Positions 1 to 7,483 of a stretch of DNA of 64,000 nt are shown one piece after another. The position numbers and the translations under genes were made by a program. The notes below the pieces were generated by a model that saw only the letters and a program-made list of their open reading frames with translations, made no database searches and had not been told where the DNA came from. The stretch is taken from positions 148,243-212,242 of the forward strand of contig JBPFEG010000017.1 in assembly GCA_051061015.1 (NCBI GenBank), in the 5' to 3' direction. The stretch comes from Methylomicrobium sp051061015. Its GTDB lineage: Bacteria; Pseudomonadota; Gammaproteobacteria; Methylococcales; Methylomonadaceae. Position 1 is the stretch's first letter; each line of letters begins with the position of its first letter.

Positions 1-324
1 GATGGGTTGGCGAATCAAGCAGAGCCCGGCTCGAATCGGCGGAGCATTTCGCAACAATCAGAGGGATTTTGTCGGGTTTGCGACAAAGCCATGGTTTGAG
101 GACGCCAAAGCGAACTTCGGTCATGAAAGAACGGAGAAAAAAAGCTACATCGACGGCCATTACTCGTAGAGCAATGCGAAGATGATTGCATCGAGAGTGG
201 TCGAAATGGCTTAAGCCCGTTCCGGGCCATACGGACTATGTATCACGGACGGCAATTATCCCGTTTCGAAGCAAACCCGGTTTGCGGATTTCGCAACGTT
301 AATTTTCTTCCCAAAAACCCGTTT
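1..324. other. Left-edge region without a clear gene
   Basis: No convincing coding frame is seen; the only open frame of any length (minus strand, 15-230) has no recognisable protein features. A TGT-N10-ACA motif, the NifA upstream-activator consensus, lies at 70-85, but it is about 300 bp from the nifE promoter, so its role is uncertain. The part adjoining nifE becomes AT-rich. Confidence 0.5.
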
Positions 325-340
325 TGTCGTATTTACTACA
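325..340 (+). promoter_or_regulatory. NifA upstream activator site (TGT-N10-ACA)
   Basis: The sequence TGTCGTATTTACTACA fits the NifA UAS consensus TGT-N10-ACA exactly. It lies 45 bp upstream of the -24 element of the nifE promoter. Together with the IHF consensus and the sigma-54 promoter just downstream it forms a textbook nif control region. A second match at 70-85 may be a distal site. Confidence 0.7.
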
Positions 341-366
341 TCAAAAAATAACAACATTAACTTTAA

Positions 367-379
367 AATCAATGTCTTA
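367..379 (+). promoter_or_regulatory. IHF consensus site
   Basis: AATCAATGTCTTA matches the IHF consensus WATCAANNNNTTR at every defined position. It sits between the NifA site and the -24/-12 promoter, where IHF bends DNA to bring NifA to sigma-54 RNA polymerase. It is unusually close to the -24 element (5 bp). Confidence 0.55.
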
Positions 380-384
380 ATAAA

Positions 385-400
385 TGGCACGCTGGTTGCA
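385..400 (+). promoter_or_regulatory. Sigma-54 (-24/-12) promoter of nifENX
   Basis: TGGCACGCTGGTTGCA is a perfect match to the RpoN consensus TGGCACG-N4-TTGCA, with the invariant GG and GC ten bases apart. Transcription should start near 411, about 20 nt ahead of the nifE ATG at 432. The longer open frame that begins at 384 starts inside this promoter and so cannot be the translated form. Confidence 0.9.
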
Positions 401-431
401 ATACAACAAACAAAGACCTACAGGTGCCACC

Positions 432-1940
432 ATGAAATCGACTAAAGACATTGCCGAACTGCTGGACGAACCGGCTTGCGAACATAACAAGAAGGAAAAG
501 TCCGGCTGTTCCAAGCCGAAGCCTGGCTCGGCGGCCGGCGGCTGCGCGTTCGACGGCGCGCAGATCGCGCTGTTGCCGATCGCCGACGTCGCCCATATCG
601 TACACGGGCCGATCGCCTGCGCGGGCAGTTCCTGGGACAACCGCGGCACCCGCTCTTCGGGTTCGGAGCTGTACCGGATCGGGATGACCACCGACCTGAC
701 CGAGCAGGACGTGGTGATGGGGCGCAGCGAGAAGCGGCTGTTCCATGCGATCAAACAGGCGATCGACAGTTACAGTCCGCCGGCGGTATTCGTTTACAAC
801 ACCTGCGTGCCGGCCTTAATCGGCGATGATCTGAATGCGGTCTGCAAGGAGGCCTCCGAACGCTGGGGCGTACCGGTCATACCGATCGATTGCGCCGGTT
901 TTTACGGCACCAAAAATCTCGGCAACCGGATCGCCGGCGATGCAATGGTCACGCATGTGATCGGCACCCGCGATCCCGACCCGTTGCCGCCCGGTCTGGA
1001 GCGGCCCGGTTTCAAAATCCATGACGTGAATCTGGTCGGCGAATACAACATCGCCGGCGAATTCTGGCATGTGTTGCCGCTGCTCGACGAGATGGGACTG
1101 CGGGTGCTCTGTACGCTGTCCGGCGACGCCCGTTTCCGGGAAGTGCAGACGATGCACAAGGCCGAAGTGAACATGATGGTCTGCTCGAAAGCGATGGTGA
1201 ATGTCGCCCGGCGCCTGAACAAGGCCTACGGCACGCCGTGGTTCGAAGGGAGCTTTTACGGGATTACCGACACCAGCCAGGCGCTGCGCGATTTTGCCAG
1301 GGTGATCGATGATCCCGATCTGACCGACCGCACCAAAGCGATCATCGCCCGCGAGGAAGCGCGCATCCATGGCGCCCTTGCCCCGTGGCGCAAACGGCTG
1401 AAAGGCAAACGGGTCCTGCTGTTTACCGGCGGCGTAAAAAGCTGGTCGGTAATTTCGGCGCTGCAGGATTTGGGCATGGTGGTCGTCGCGACCGGCACCA
1501 AGAAATCGACCGAGGAGGACAAGGCCAGGATTCGCGAACTGATGGGCGAAGACACCCTGATGATCGAGGACGGCAGTCCAAAGGCACTGCTCAAAGTCGT
1601 CCGCGACTACAAGGCCGACATTCTGATCGCCGGAGGACGCAACATGTACACGGCCCTGAAGGCGCGCATTCCGTTTCTCGACATCAATCAGGAGCGGGAA
1701 TTCGGTTATGCGGGCTACGAAGGCATGCTGGAGCTAGTCCGGCAGTTGGCTTTGACGCTCGAAAGCCCGGTCTGGGAGGCGGTGCGTAAACCTGCGCCGT
1801 GGCGGGTTACGAAAACCTTCAAACCGGGGCAACAAACCCCGCTCCCTGAGAATAATGCAAATGTAGGGTACGCATCACGTACCCTCTTCGAAGCCTCGGC
1901 ATCACTCTTGGTACGCGGTGCGTACCCTACGGAGGCATAG
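432..1940 (+). CDS. nifE: Nitrogenase FeMo-cofactor scaffold subunit NifE
   Basis: NifE forms an alpha2beta2 scaffold with NifN on which the NifB product is matured to FeMo-cofactor before transfer to NifDK. The sequence resembles NifD throughout. Three cysteines at residues 38, 63 and 125 occupy the cluster-ligand positions known for NifE (one residue off the Azotobacter numbering). The ATG at 432 has AGGTG seven bases upstream and lies downstream of the predicted transcription start, so it was preferred over the ATG at 384. At 502 aa the protein is about 25 residues longer than usual; the extra C-terminal part is read through a palindromic repeat at 1863-1930. nifN follows after 2 bp. Confidence 0.95.
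   Translation: MKSTKDIAELLDEPACEHNKKEKSGCSKPKPGSAAGGCAFDGAQIALLPIADVAHIVHGPIACAGSSWDNRGTRSSGSELYRIGMTTDLTEQDVVMGRSEKRLFHAIKQAIDSYSPPAVFVYNTCVPALIGDDLNAVCKEASERWGVPVIPIDCAGFYGTKNLGNRIAGDAMVTHVIGTRDPDPLPPGLERPGFKIHDVNLVGEYNIAGEFWHVLPLLDEMGLRVLCTLSGDARFREVQTMHKAEVNMMVCSKAMVNVARRLNKAYGTPWFEGSFYGITDTSQALRDFARVIDDPDLTDRTKAIIAREEARIHGALAPWRKRLKGKRVLLFTGGVKSWSVISALQDLGMVVVATGTKKSTEEDKARIRELMGEDTLMIEDGSPKALLKVVRDYKADILIAGGRNMYTALKARIPFLDINQEREFGYAGYEGMLELVRQLALTLESPVWEAVRKPAPWRVTKTFKPGQQTPLPENNANVGYASRTLFEASASLLVRGAYPTEA
1863..1930. repeat. Palindromic repeat inside the 3' end of nifE
   Basis: Outer 11-bp arms GTAGGGTACGC (1863-1873) and GCGTACCCTAC (1920-1930) are exact inverted repeats. Each side also folds alone: AGGGTACG/CGTACCCT at 1865-1885 and GGTACGC/GCGTACC at 1910-1926. 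A related element lies at 3853-3924, so this is a dispersed family. Here it is translated as the last 25 or so residues of NifE, and it ends immediately before the GGAGG that serves nifN. Confidence 0.75.
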
Positions 1941-1942
1941 GT

Positions 1943-3340
1943 ATGGCCGAGATACTCAAGCGCAACAAAGCTCTCTCGGTCAGTCCGCTGAAAGCGAGCC
2001 AGCCGATGGGCGGCTCGCTGGCCTGTCTCGGCTTCGACCGGGCGATTCCGATGCTGCACGGCTCGCAAGGCTGCACCGCCTTCGCGAAGGTATTTTTCGT
2101 GCGTCATTTCCGCGAACCGATTCCGCTGCAAACCACAGCGATGGACCAGAGCAGTTCGGTGTTAGGCGCGGACGAAAATGTGGTGGAAGGACTGAAAGCG
2201 ATTGCGGAAAAATCGAACCCGGCCCTGATCGCGGTTCTGACCACCGGCCTTGCCGAAACCCAGGGGGCGGACGTACACCGCAATGTGCGCGAGTTTCGCG
2301 CCAAATATCCCCAGTTCGATCATGTCGCGGTGGTCGCGGTCAATACGCCGGATTTTACCGGCTGTGTCGAGACCGGCTATGCCGCGACCCTCTATGAAAT
2401 CATCAAAACGCTGGTGCCGGATCAAGTGGCGGCGAACACCCGACCGGGCCAGCGCCAACGGCAGGTGAACGTCTTGGTTAGCCCGATGCTGACGCCGGGC
2501 GATCTGGAAGCGTTGCGCGACCTGATCGAACAATTCAATCTGAGGCCGGTATTGGTGCCGGACTTGTCCGATTCACTGGACGGCAGCCTGACCGACGACG
2601 AATTCTCGCCAGTCACGATCGGCGGCACACCGGTTTCCGAACTGGCGACCCTGGGCGACGCGAAGGCGACACTGGTGATCGGCGCGTCGTTGAAAAAAGC
2701 CGGCGAACTGTTGCAAGAAAAGACCGGCGTGCCCAGCCTGTATTTCGACCACCTGTATGGTTTGGAAGCGAACGACGCGCTGATCCTGGCGCTCGCGGAA
2801 ATCAGCGAACTGCCGGTCCAGCCGCGCATCGAACGCCAGCGCGCCCAGCTCCAGGATGCGATGCTCGACACCCATTTCATGCTCGGCCAATTGCGGGTTG
2901 CGATTGCCGCCGATCCCGACCAGTTGAATGCCTTTACACATCTGATTCGCGGCATGGGCGGCGACGTGGTCGCCGCGATCAGCGCGGCTAACGCGCCGGT
3001 ACTTGCGACCCTGCCGGTCGACAGCGTCAAGATCGGCGACCTGGAGGACCTGGAACTGCTTGCGAAGGAGCACAACGCACAGCTGCTGATCGGCAATTCG
3101 CACGCGGTCGACAGTGCCGAGCGGCTCGGCATCCCGATCCTGCGCGCCGGCTTTCCGCTATACGACATCATCGGAGGCTATCAGAAGACCTGGATCGGCT
3201 ACCGCGGCACCCGCCAGGCCCTGTTCGATCTGGCCAATCTGGTGATCAATTTCGCGCATGAAGAGATCGATATCTATCGCTCGCCCTACGCGCAAAAACC
3301 CGAATCCGAACGCCACGCCTGCCCGCCGTCATGTCATTAA
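1943..3340 (+). CDS. nifN: Nitrogenase FeMo-cofactor scaffold subunit NifN
   Basis: NifN is the beta-like partner of NifE in the FeMo-cofactor scaffold. The 465-aa protein has the NifK-like fold signature, including a conserved cysteine near residue 28 in GGSLACLGFD and the following HGSQGCTAF segment. The start at 1943 has GGAGG at 1931-1935, provided by sequence just behind the palindromic repeat in nifE. Length is normal for NifN. Only 2 bp separate it from nifE, so the two are co-transcribed and probably translated in balance. Confidence 0.95.
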   Translation: MAEILKRNKALSVSPLKASQPMGGSLACLGFDRAIPMLHGSQGCTAFAKVFFVRHFREPIPLQTTAMDQSSSVLGADENVVEGLKAIAEKSNPALIAVLTTGLAETQGADVHRNVREFRAKYPQFDHVAVVAVNTPDFTGCVETGYAATLYEIIKTLVPDQVAANTRPGQRQRQVNVLVSPMLTPGDLEALRDLIEQFNLRPVLVPDLSDSLDGSLTDDEFSPVTIGGTPVSELATLGDAKATLVIGASLKKAGELLQEKTGVPSLYFDHLYGLEANDALILALAEISELPVQPRIERQRAQLQDAMLDTHFMLGQLRVAIAADPDQLNAFTHLIRGMGGDVVAAISAANAPVLATLPVDSVKIGDLEDLELLAKEHNAQLLIGNSHAVDSAERLGIPILRAGFPLYDIIGGYQKTWIGYRGTRQALFDLANLVINFAHEEIDIYRSPYAQKPESERHACPPSCH

Positions 3341-3384
3341 CCCGCCGGATGCAGATCGTGCATCTCCACGACCAGAGGATATCC

Positions 3385-3816
3385 ATGGATACCGCCATTA
3401 AAGTCGCCTTCGCCACCACCGATATGGTGCACGTCAATCAGCACTTCGGTTCCGCCAAATCGTTCGCGCTCTATGCGGTCGACCCGGAGCAGTCGGAACT
3501 GCTCGAAGCCACGCAATTCGGCGATCTGTCTCAGGACGGCAATGAAGACAAGTTATCGGTCAAGATTCAACTGCTGGACGGCTGTGCCGCGGTGTATTGC
3601 CAGGCGATCGGCGCTTCGGCGATCAAGCAGATCGTCGCCCAGGGCATCCAGCCGATCAAGGTGCACGAAGGCAGCGTGATCAAGGATCTGCTGGCCGATC
3701 TGCAGGCCGAGATGAAATCCGGCCCCTCCGCCTGGCTGGCCAAGGCGATCAATCAAAGCAAAGGCCCCGATCCCGAACGTTTCAATGCGATGGCGGAGGA
3801 AGGTTGGGATGAATAG
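3385..3816 (+). CDS. nifX: FeMo-cofactor carrier protein NifX
   Basis: NifX binds the NifB cofactor and NifEN-bound precursors and buffers their flow during cofactor assembly. The 143-aa protein has the dinitrogenase iron-molybdenum cofactor domain, beginning IKVAFATTDMVHVNQHFGSA. The ATG at 3385 has AGAGGA just upstream; an earlier in-frame ATG at 3331 overlaps the nifN end and lacks a good ribosome site. The NifX-associated genes (DUF269, DUF683) that often follow nifX are not present here; a palindromic repeat lies there instead. Confidence 0.93.
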   Translation: MDTAIKVAFATTDMVHVNQHFGSAKSFALYAVDPEQSELLEATQFGDLSQDGNEDKLSVKIQLLDGCAAVYCQAIGASAIKQIVAQGIQPIKVHEGSVIKDLLADLQAEMKSGPSAWLAKAINQSKGPDPERFNAMAEEGWDE

Positions 3817-3852
3817 GTTTGCATGTGGTCTGCCGCACACGAAATTTCGTCG

Positions 3853-3924
3853 AGTACGCTGCGCGTACCTTAACAACGCCTCTGCAGTGGGACATTCCAA
3901 AAAGGTACGCACAGCGTACCCTAC
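3853..3924. repeat. Palindromic repeat between nifX and the ferredoxin gene
   Basis: This is a second copy of the family seen in the nifE 3' end. The left half holds GTACGC (3854-3859) and GCGTAC (3863-3868); the right half holds GGTACGC (3904-3910) and GCGTACC, ending CCCTAC at 3924. It lies in a 159-bp gap inside the nif operon and could form a stable RNA stem that affects mRNA stability or read-through. Confidence 0.7.
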
Positions 3925-3975
3925 TTCAAGCTGCGACGCAGGCAATCGCTCTTACGGATTAACGAGAGAATCATC

Positions 3976-4254
3976 ATGGCATTAAAAATCATCGAATCCT
4001 GCGTCAACTGTTATGCCTGCGAGCCGCTGTGCCCGAGCAAGGCGATCTTCATGGGCAAAGAACATTTCCTGATCAATCCGAGAAAATGCACCGAATGCGA
4101 AGACGACTACAAAGAACCGCAATGCGCGAGCATCTGCCCAATCGAAGGGGCAATTCTGGACCGGCTCGGCGCGCCGATCAATCCGCCCGGCTCGCTGACC
4201 GGCATTCCGCCGGAAAGAATGGCCGAAGCGATGGCTGAACTGCAAGCGCATTGA
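3976..4254 (+). CDS. 2[4Fe-4S] ferredoxin of the nif cluster
   Basis: This 92-aa protein carries two cluster motifs: C-x2-C-x2-C-x3-CP at the N-terminus (CVNCYACEPLCP) and C-x2-C-x8-C-x3-CP in the middle. The eight-residue insertion in the second motif is typical of Allochromatium-type 2[4Fe-4S] ferredoxins, which have two clusters of very different potential. Proteins of this type are common in nif operons and are thought to supply electrons to nitrogenase or to cofactor assembly. The next gene begins 5 bp after the stop. Confidence 0.9.
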   Translation: MALKIIESCVNCYACEPLCPSKAIFMGKEHFLINPRKCTECEDDYKEPQCASICPIEGAILDRLGAPINPPGSLTGIPPERMAEAMAELQAH

Positions 4255-4259
4255 CGAGT

Positions 4260-4679
4260 ATGGCGGTCGTCCATTTTTATGAAAAACCGGGCTGTACCGG
4301 CAATAAACGGCAACGGGAAATCCTGCTGGACGCCGGCCATATTGTGTTCGTCCACGATTTGCTGCGTCAGCCGTGGTCGAAAGAACCCGACAAATTGCGT
4401 TCGTTTTTCGGCGATCTTCCGGTCGCCGCCTGGTTCAACCGCAGCGCGCCGACAATCAAAAACGGCGAGGTGGTACCGGAAGCGCTCGACGAAAAGCAGG
4501 CGATCGCCTTGATGGTCGTCGACCCGCTGCTGATCCGCCGGCCGCTGCTCGAAGCGGACGGGCGCCGGCGCGCTGGCTTCGATGCCGGAGAAATCGAAGC
4601 GTGGCTGGAAGTCGATGTGGGCGAGACGGACCTCGAAAGCTGCCCGAAACGCGCCCATTCCTCGGCATACGGATCATGA
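4260..4679 (+). CDS. Nitrogenase-associated ArsC/Spx-like protein (NifO type)
   Basis: This 139-aa protein has the thioredoxin-like ArsC fold of the nitrogenase-associated (NifO-like) family. The N-terminus reads MAVVHFYEKPGCTGNKRQ, with a single Cys in the PGCTGN position where arsenate reductases hold their active cysteine. NifO in Azotobacter affects nitrate and molybdenum responses of nitrogenase; the biochemical role is unsettled. The ATG at 4260 is preferred to a TTG at 4251 that overlaps the ferredoxin stop. Its stop overlaps the start of the flavoprotein gene (ATGA), a sign of coupled translation. Confidence 0.82.
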   Translation: MAVVHFYEKPGCTGNKRQREILLDAGHIVFVHDLLRQPWSKEPDKLRSFFGDLPVAAWFNRSAPTIKNGEVVPEALDEKQAIALMVVDPLLIRRPLLEADGRRRAGFDAGEIEAWLEVDVGETDLESCPKRAHSSAYGS

Positions 4680-5956
4680 ACAGGATCACGCTGGAAAACG
4701 CGGAAGGCATTCCTGTCGCGGTGCCGTTATCGGAACGGGTACATTGGGTCGGCGCGTTCGACCCGAATCTCAGAACCTTCGACATCATTCTGAAAACCGC
4801 CAACGGGACCAGCTACAACGCCTATGTCGTGCGCGGCAGCGAAGGCGTGGCGGTGATCGATACGGTCAAGGAGGGTTTTGCGGAAGTCTTTTTTTCCCGC
4901 CTCGAAAGCATCGCCGACTACGAAGAGATCAAGGTGATCGTCCTGAATCATCTGGAACCCGACCATACCGGCGCCCTGCCCGAACTGATGCGGCGCGCTC
5001 CCAAGGCGCAACTGTATATTTCACAAAAAGCCCAGTCGATGCTGAAGGGCCTGCTGAAACAGGACAATTTGCATTTTACTCCGGTGCTGACCGGCGATAC
5101 GTTATCCCTGGGCGACCGCTCGCTGCAGTTCCTGCATACGCCTTACCTGCACTGGCCCGATACGCAGTGCACTTACCTGCCCGAGGAAGCGACGCTGTTC
5201 TCCGGCGACGTCTTCGGCTGCCATTTTTGTGACGACCGCCTGTTCAACGACCGGACCGGCGACTTTCGCTTTTCGTTCGAATATTACTATGCGCACATCA
5301 TGCGCCCTTTCAAGGAATACGTGCTGCGGGCATTGGACCTGATCGAACCGCTGCCGTTGACGCTGATTGCACCGACCCACGGTCCGATCCTGCGCGACCG
5401 GCCGGACCGCTACATCCAGCGCTATCGGCAGCTATCCAGCCCGGCACTGCACAGCGAAATCAGCCCGCAGCAAAAGACCTTGCTGATCTTTTACATCAGT
5501 TCGTACGGCAATACCCGGCGTATGGCCGAGGCGATTTATCAGGGCGCCTTGCAGGTCGACGACGTGCGCGTGTCGCTGTATGACCTGGAAGGCGGTGAGG
5601 TCGCGCCGTTCGTCGACTTGATCGAAGACGCCGACGGCATCGTGCTCGGCACGCCGACGATCAACGGCGATGCGGTCAAGCCGATCTGGGACCTGCTCTC
5701 CTCGCTGACGGTCGTGAATATGAAGAACAAACTTGGCGGCGTATTCGGCTCCTACGGCTGGACCGGGGAAGGTGTACGACTGGTCGAAGACCGTCTGCGC
5801 GGGCTAAAGCTCCGCGTTCCGATTCCGGGACTCCGGGTCAAACTGATTCCGACCGACGACGAAATCCTCGAATGCAAGGCGTTCGGCCTGGAGCTGGCTC
5901 AGGAGTTGATGGGGCTTCGGGAAGCCAAAACGATCAATTTTGCAGATTTGGCCTGA
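4676..5956 (+). CDS. Diiron flavoprotein (A-type flavoprotein, FprA-like)
   Basis: Flavodiiron proteins reduce O2 or NO with electrons from a ferredoxin or rubredoxin partner. This 426-aa protein has the N-terminal metallo-beta-lactamase-like domain with every diiron ligand position filled (H92, E94, D96, H159, D178, H235) and a C-terminal flavodoxin domain (about 265-410, FMN loop SSYGNTR). No fused rubredoxin is present. The ATG at 4676 overlaps the preceding stop. Placement in a nif operon with several ferredoxins suggests oxygen or NO protection of nitrogenase, which is inference. A frame extending upstream to 4373 is only read-through of the neighbouring gene. Confidence 0.9.
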   Translation: MNRITLENAEGIPVAVPLSERVHWVGAFDPNLRTFDIILKTANGTSYNAYVVRGSEGVAVIDTVKEGFAEVFFSRLESIADYEEIKVIVLNHLEPDHTGALPELMRRAPKAQLYISQKAQSMLKGLLKQDNLHFTPVLTGDTLSLGDRSLQFLHTPYLHWPDTQCTYLPEEATLFSGDVFGCHFCDDRLFNDRTGDFRFSFEYYYAHIMRPFKEYVLRALDLIEPLPLTLIAPTHGPILRDRPDRYIQRYRQLSSPALHSEISPQQKTLLIFYISSYGNTRRMAEAIYQGALQVDDVRVSLYDLEGGEVAPFVDLIEDADGIVLGTPTINGDAVKPIWDLLSSLTVVNMKNKLGGVFGSYGWTGEGVRLVEDRLRGLKLRVPIPGLRVKLIPTDDEILECKAFGLELAQELMGLREAKTINFADLA

Positions 5957-6039
5957 AAGAGTTAAGACGGCCAAAAAAACGGAAAACACCAGGATTCGGT
6001 TTTTCCAAAATTCAATTTATCCACTCAGGAGCATGATCA

Positions 6040-6327
6040 ATGGCCAAAGCGACCATTACCTTTGAAGACATCAACATTACTGTCACCGTGCCGGCCGGAA
6101 CCCGAGTTATCGAAGTTTCCGAAAAAGTCGGCTCGTCGATCACTTACGGCTGCCGGGAAGGCGACTGCGGCACCTGTCTGATGAAAATCACCGACGGCTG
6201 GAACAACCTCAGCGAGCCCTCGGTGCTGGAAGACAAAATCCTGCGGGAAAACATGGCAGGCAGACACAACCGGCTGGCCTGCCAGGCCCAGTTGCTGACC
6301 GGCCATATTTCGGTCAAACCCGCTTAA
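6040..6327 (+). CDS. [2Fe-2S] ferredoxin
   Basis: A 95-aa plant/adrenodoxin-like [2Fe-2S] ferredoxin with the cluster-binding segment CREGDCGTC (C-x4-C-x2-C) and a final cysteine in RLACQAQ. AGGAG precedes the ATG by eight bases. It sits behind the flavoprotein gene and 17 bp before another [2Fe-2S] ferredoxin gene, so the pair probably forms part of the electron supply of the nif cluster. The exact partner cannot be read from sequence. Confidence 0.9.
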   Translation: MAKATITFEDINITVTVPAGTRVIEVSEKVGSSITYGCREGDCGTCLMKITDGWNNLSEPSVLEDKILRENMAGRHNRLACQAQLLTGHISVKPA

Positions 6328-6344
6328 CCCCGAGAGGTATTTTT

Positions 6345-6695
6345 ATGGCATTAGTGACCTTTATCAATCCCGACTACCGCGACAAAACCATTTATGCAGT
6401 GGCCGGCAGTCATACCCAGACGATTTTGAAATTGGCACTCGAAAACAAGATTCCGATCAATTTTTCCTGCGAAGACGGCGAATGCGGCACCTGCGTCGTA
6501 AAGGTTTCCAGCGTCGACAAAAAGAATCAACGCATGGGCGGCCCGTTGACCGAAAAGGAAAAAACCGTGCTGAAGCAGCTCGGCAAGGTGACCACGGAAG
6601 ACCTGGAAAAAATGATCGTCGACGATCTGCCGTCAGAATGGCGTCTGGCCTGCCAGATGATCGTCCGCGACGAAGACATCCGCGTCGATTATTGA
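6345..6695 (+). CDS. [2Fe-2S] ferredoxin, longer nif-type
   Basis: A 116-aa [2Fe-2S] ferredoxin with CEDGECGTC as the cluster loop and a fourth cysteine in RLACQM. Between loop and last Cys it carries a helical insertion of about 50 residues (LTEKEKTVLKQLGK region) that the preceding 95-aa ferredoxin lacks; this longer form occurs in nif clusters (FdxD-like). GAGAGGT precedes the start. Having two different [2Fe-2S] ferredoxins side by side suggests distinct partners, for instance nitrogenase reductase and the diiron flavoprotein; that split is inference. Confidence 0.88.
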   Translation: MALVTFINPDYRDKTIYAVAGSHTQTILKLALENKIPINFSCEDGECGTCVVKVSSVDKKNQRMGGPLTEKEKTVLKQLGKVTTEDLEKMIVDDLPSEWRLACQMIVRDEDIRVDY

Positions 6696-6709
6696 TCGAA
6701 CTTCCGCAA

Positions 6710-6742
6710 TGCGCGCAGGGGTCCAGAGGACCATCGCGCGCA
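6710..6742. other. Stable hairpin in front of nifQ
   Basis: TGCGCGC (6710-6716) pairs with GCGCGCA (6736-6742), and inside it GGTCC (6720-6724) pairs with GGACC (6728-6732) around an AGA loop. There is no T tract, so it is not a normal terminator. It may serve as an RNA-processing or stability element that sets nifQ expression apart from the upstream genes. Confidence 0.5.
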
Positions 6743-6767
6743 ATGCAACTTTGAGGGCAATGCCGTC

Positions 6768-7340
6768 ATGCAAGCGTTAAAACAGCCTTTACCACCTGAG
6801 CAGTATTATCGGGAACTGATGGTCCTTGCCGACGACTCGGTCAACTGCCGCTGGTTCGCGCAGATGATCGCCAGCTGGCAAGTCGGCGAAGGCGTGCTGC
6901 CGGATGCGCTGGGACTCGGTGAAAGCCAGTTTGAACGCTTACTCGCCGAGCGCTTTGCCGGTTATCGTTTAAAGCCCATTGCCCCTTCCGGAAAATCCCT
7001 GGATTTCAGCCGGATGCTCGAAAAACAGGACCTTGAATGTTTTCTGCGCCAATTCGCCGCGGTGCAAAATCAGGAGACCGAATGGCTGATCGCGATCATC
7101 GTCGCTGCCTGCCTCGGCAGCGACCATCTCTGGCAGGATCTGGGCCTATGGAGCCGCAGGGAACTGTCGGCGATGCTCAGCCATAATTTTCCCGAAATGG
7201 CCGCCCGGAACAACCGCGACATGAAATGGAAGAAATTCATCTACAAGCAGTTATGCGAGGCGGAAGGGCTCTATGTTTGCCGGGCTCCTTCTTGCGAAAT
7301 CTGCCTGGATTATCCTGTTTGTTTTGGGGATGAGGATTGA
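6768..7340 (+). CDS. nifQ: Molybdenum donor protein NifQ
   Basis: NifQ carries a [Mo-3Fe-4S] cluster and delivers molybdenum to NifEN/NifH for FeMo-cofactor assembly. The 190-aa protein ends with the diagnostic cysteine pattern C-x4-C-x2-C-x5-C (CRAPSCEICLDYPVC). The rest of the chain, with the WLIAIIVAACLGSDHLWQDL segment, fits the family. It is the last recognisable nif gene before a 690-bp gap, and it lies behind a GC-rich hairpin that separates it from the ferredoxin genes. Confidence 0.93.
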   Translation: MQALKQPLPPEQYYRELMVLADDSVNCRWFAQMIASWQVGEGVLPDALGLGESQFERLLAERFAGYRLKPIAPSGKSLDFSRMLEKQDLECFLRQFAAVQNQETEWLIAIIVAACLGSDHLWQDLGLWSRRELSAMLSHNFPEMAARNNRDMKWKKFIYKQLCEAEGLYVCRAPSCEICLDYPVCFGDED

Positions 7341-7483
7341 CAGCTTCAGTATTTTCCCGTCCGAATGCGAATATGGCCAGGGCTTCGTCTCCGTGTTCCC
7401 CGACATGAGCGGCAAATGAAAATACCTCTGACAAGACCTTGGACGCTTCTGGATTCGAAGGGTTTTGAATTTAGGAGGCGTTT

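Noticed and set aside
15..230. Minus-strand 71-codon frame at the left edge
   Set aside because: No ribosome site, no protein-like pattern and no neighbours that support it.
384..431. Longer nifE form beginning at the ATG at 384
   Set aside because: The ATG lies within the sigma-54 promoter, upstream of the predicted transcript start, and the added residues have no family similarity; ATG 432 has a ribosome site.
1863..3924. CRISPR array or phage attachment repeats
   Set aside because: There are only two copies, each an imperfect palindrome with no regular spacers, and no cas gene is in the window.
4373..4675. Upstream extension of the diiron flavoprotein frame
   Set aside because: It is the NifO-like gene read in another frame; the ATG at 4676 overlaps that gene's stop and fits the family start.
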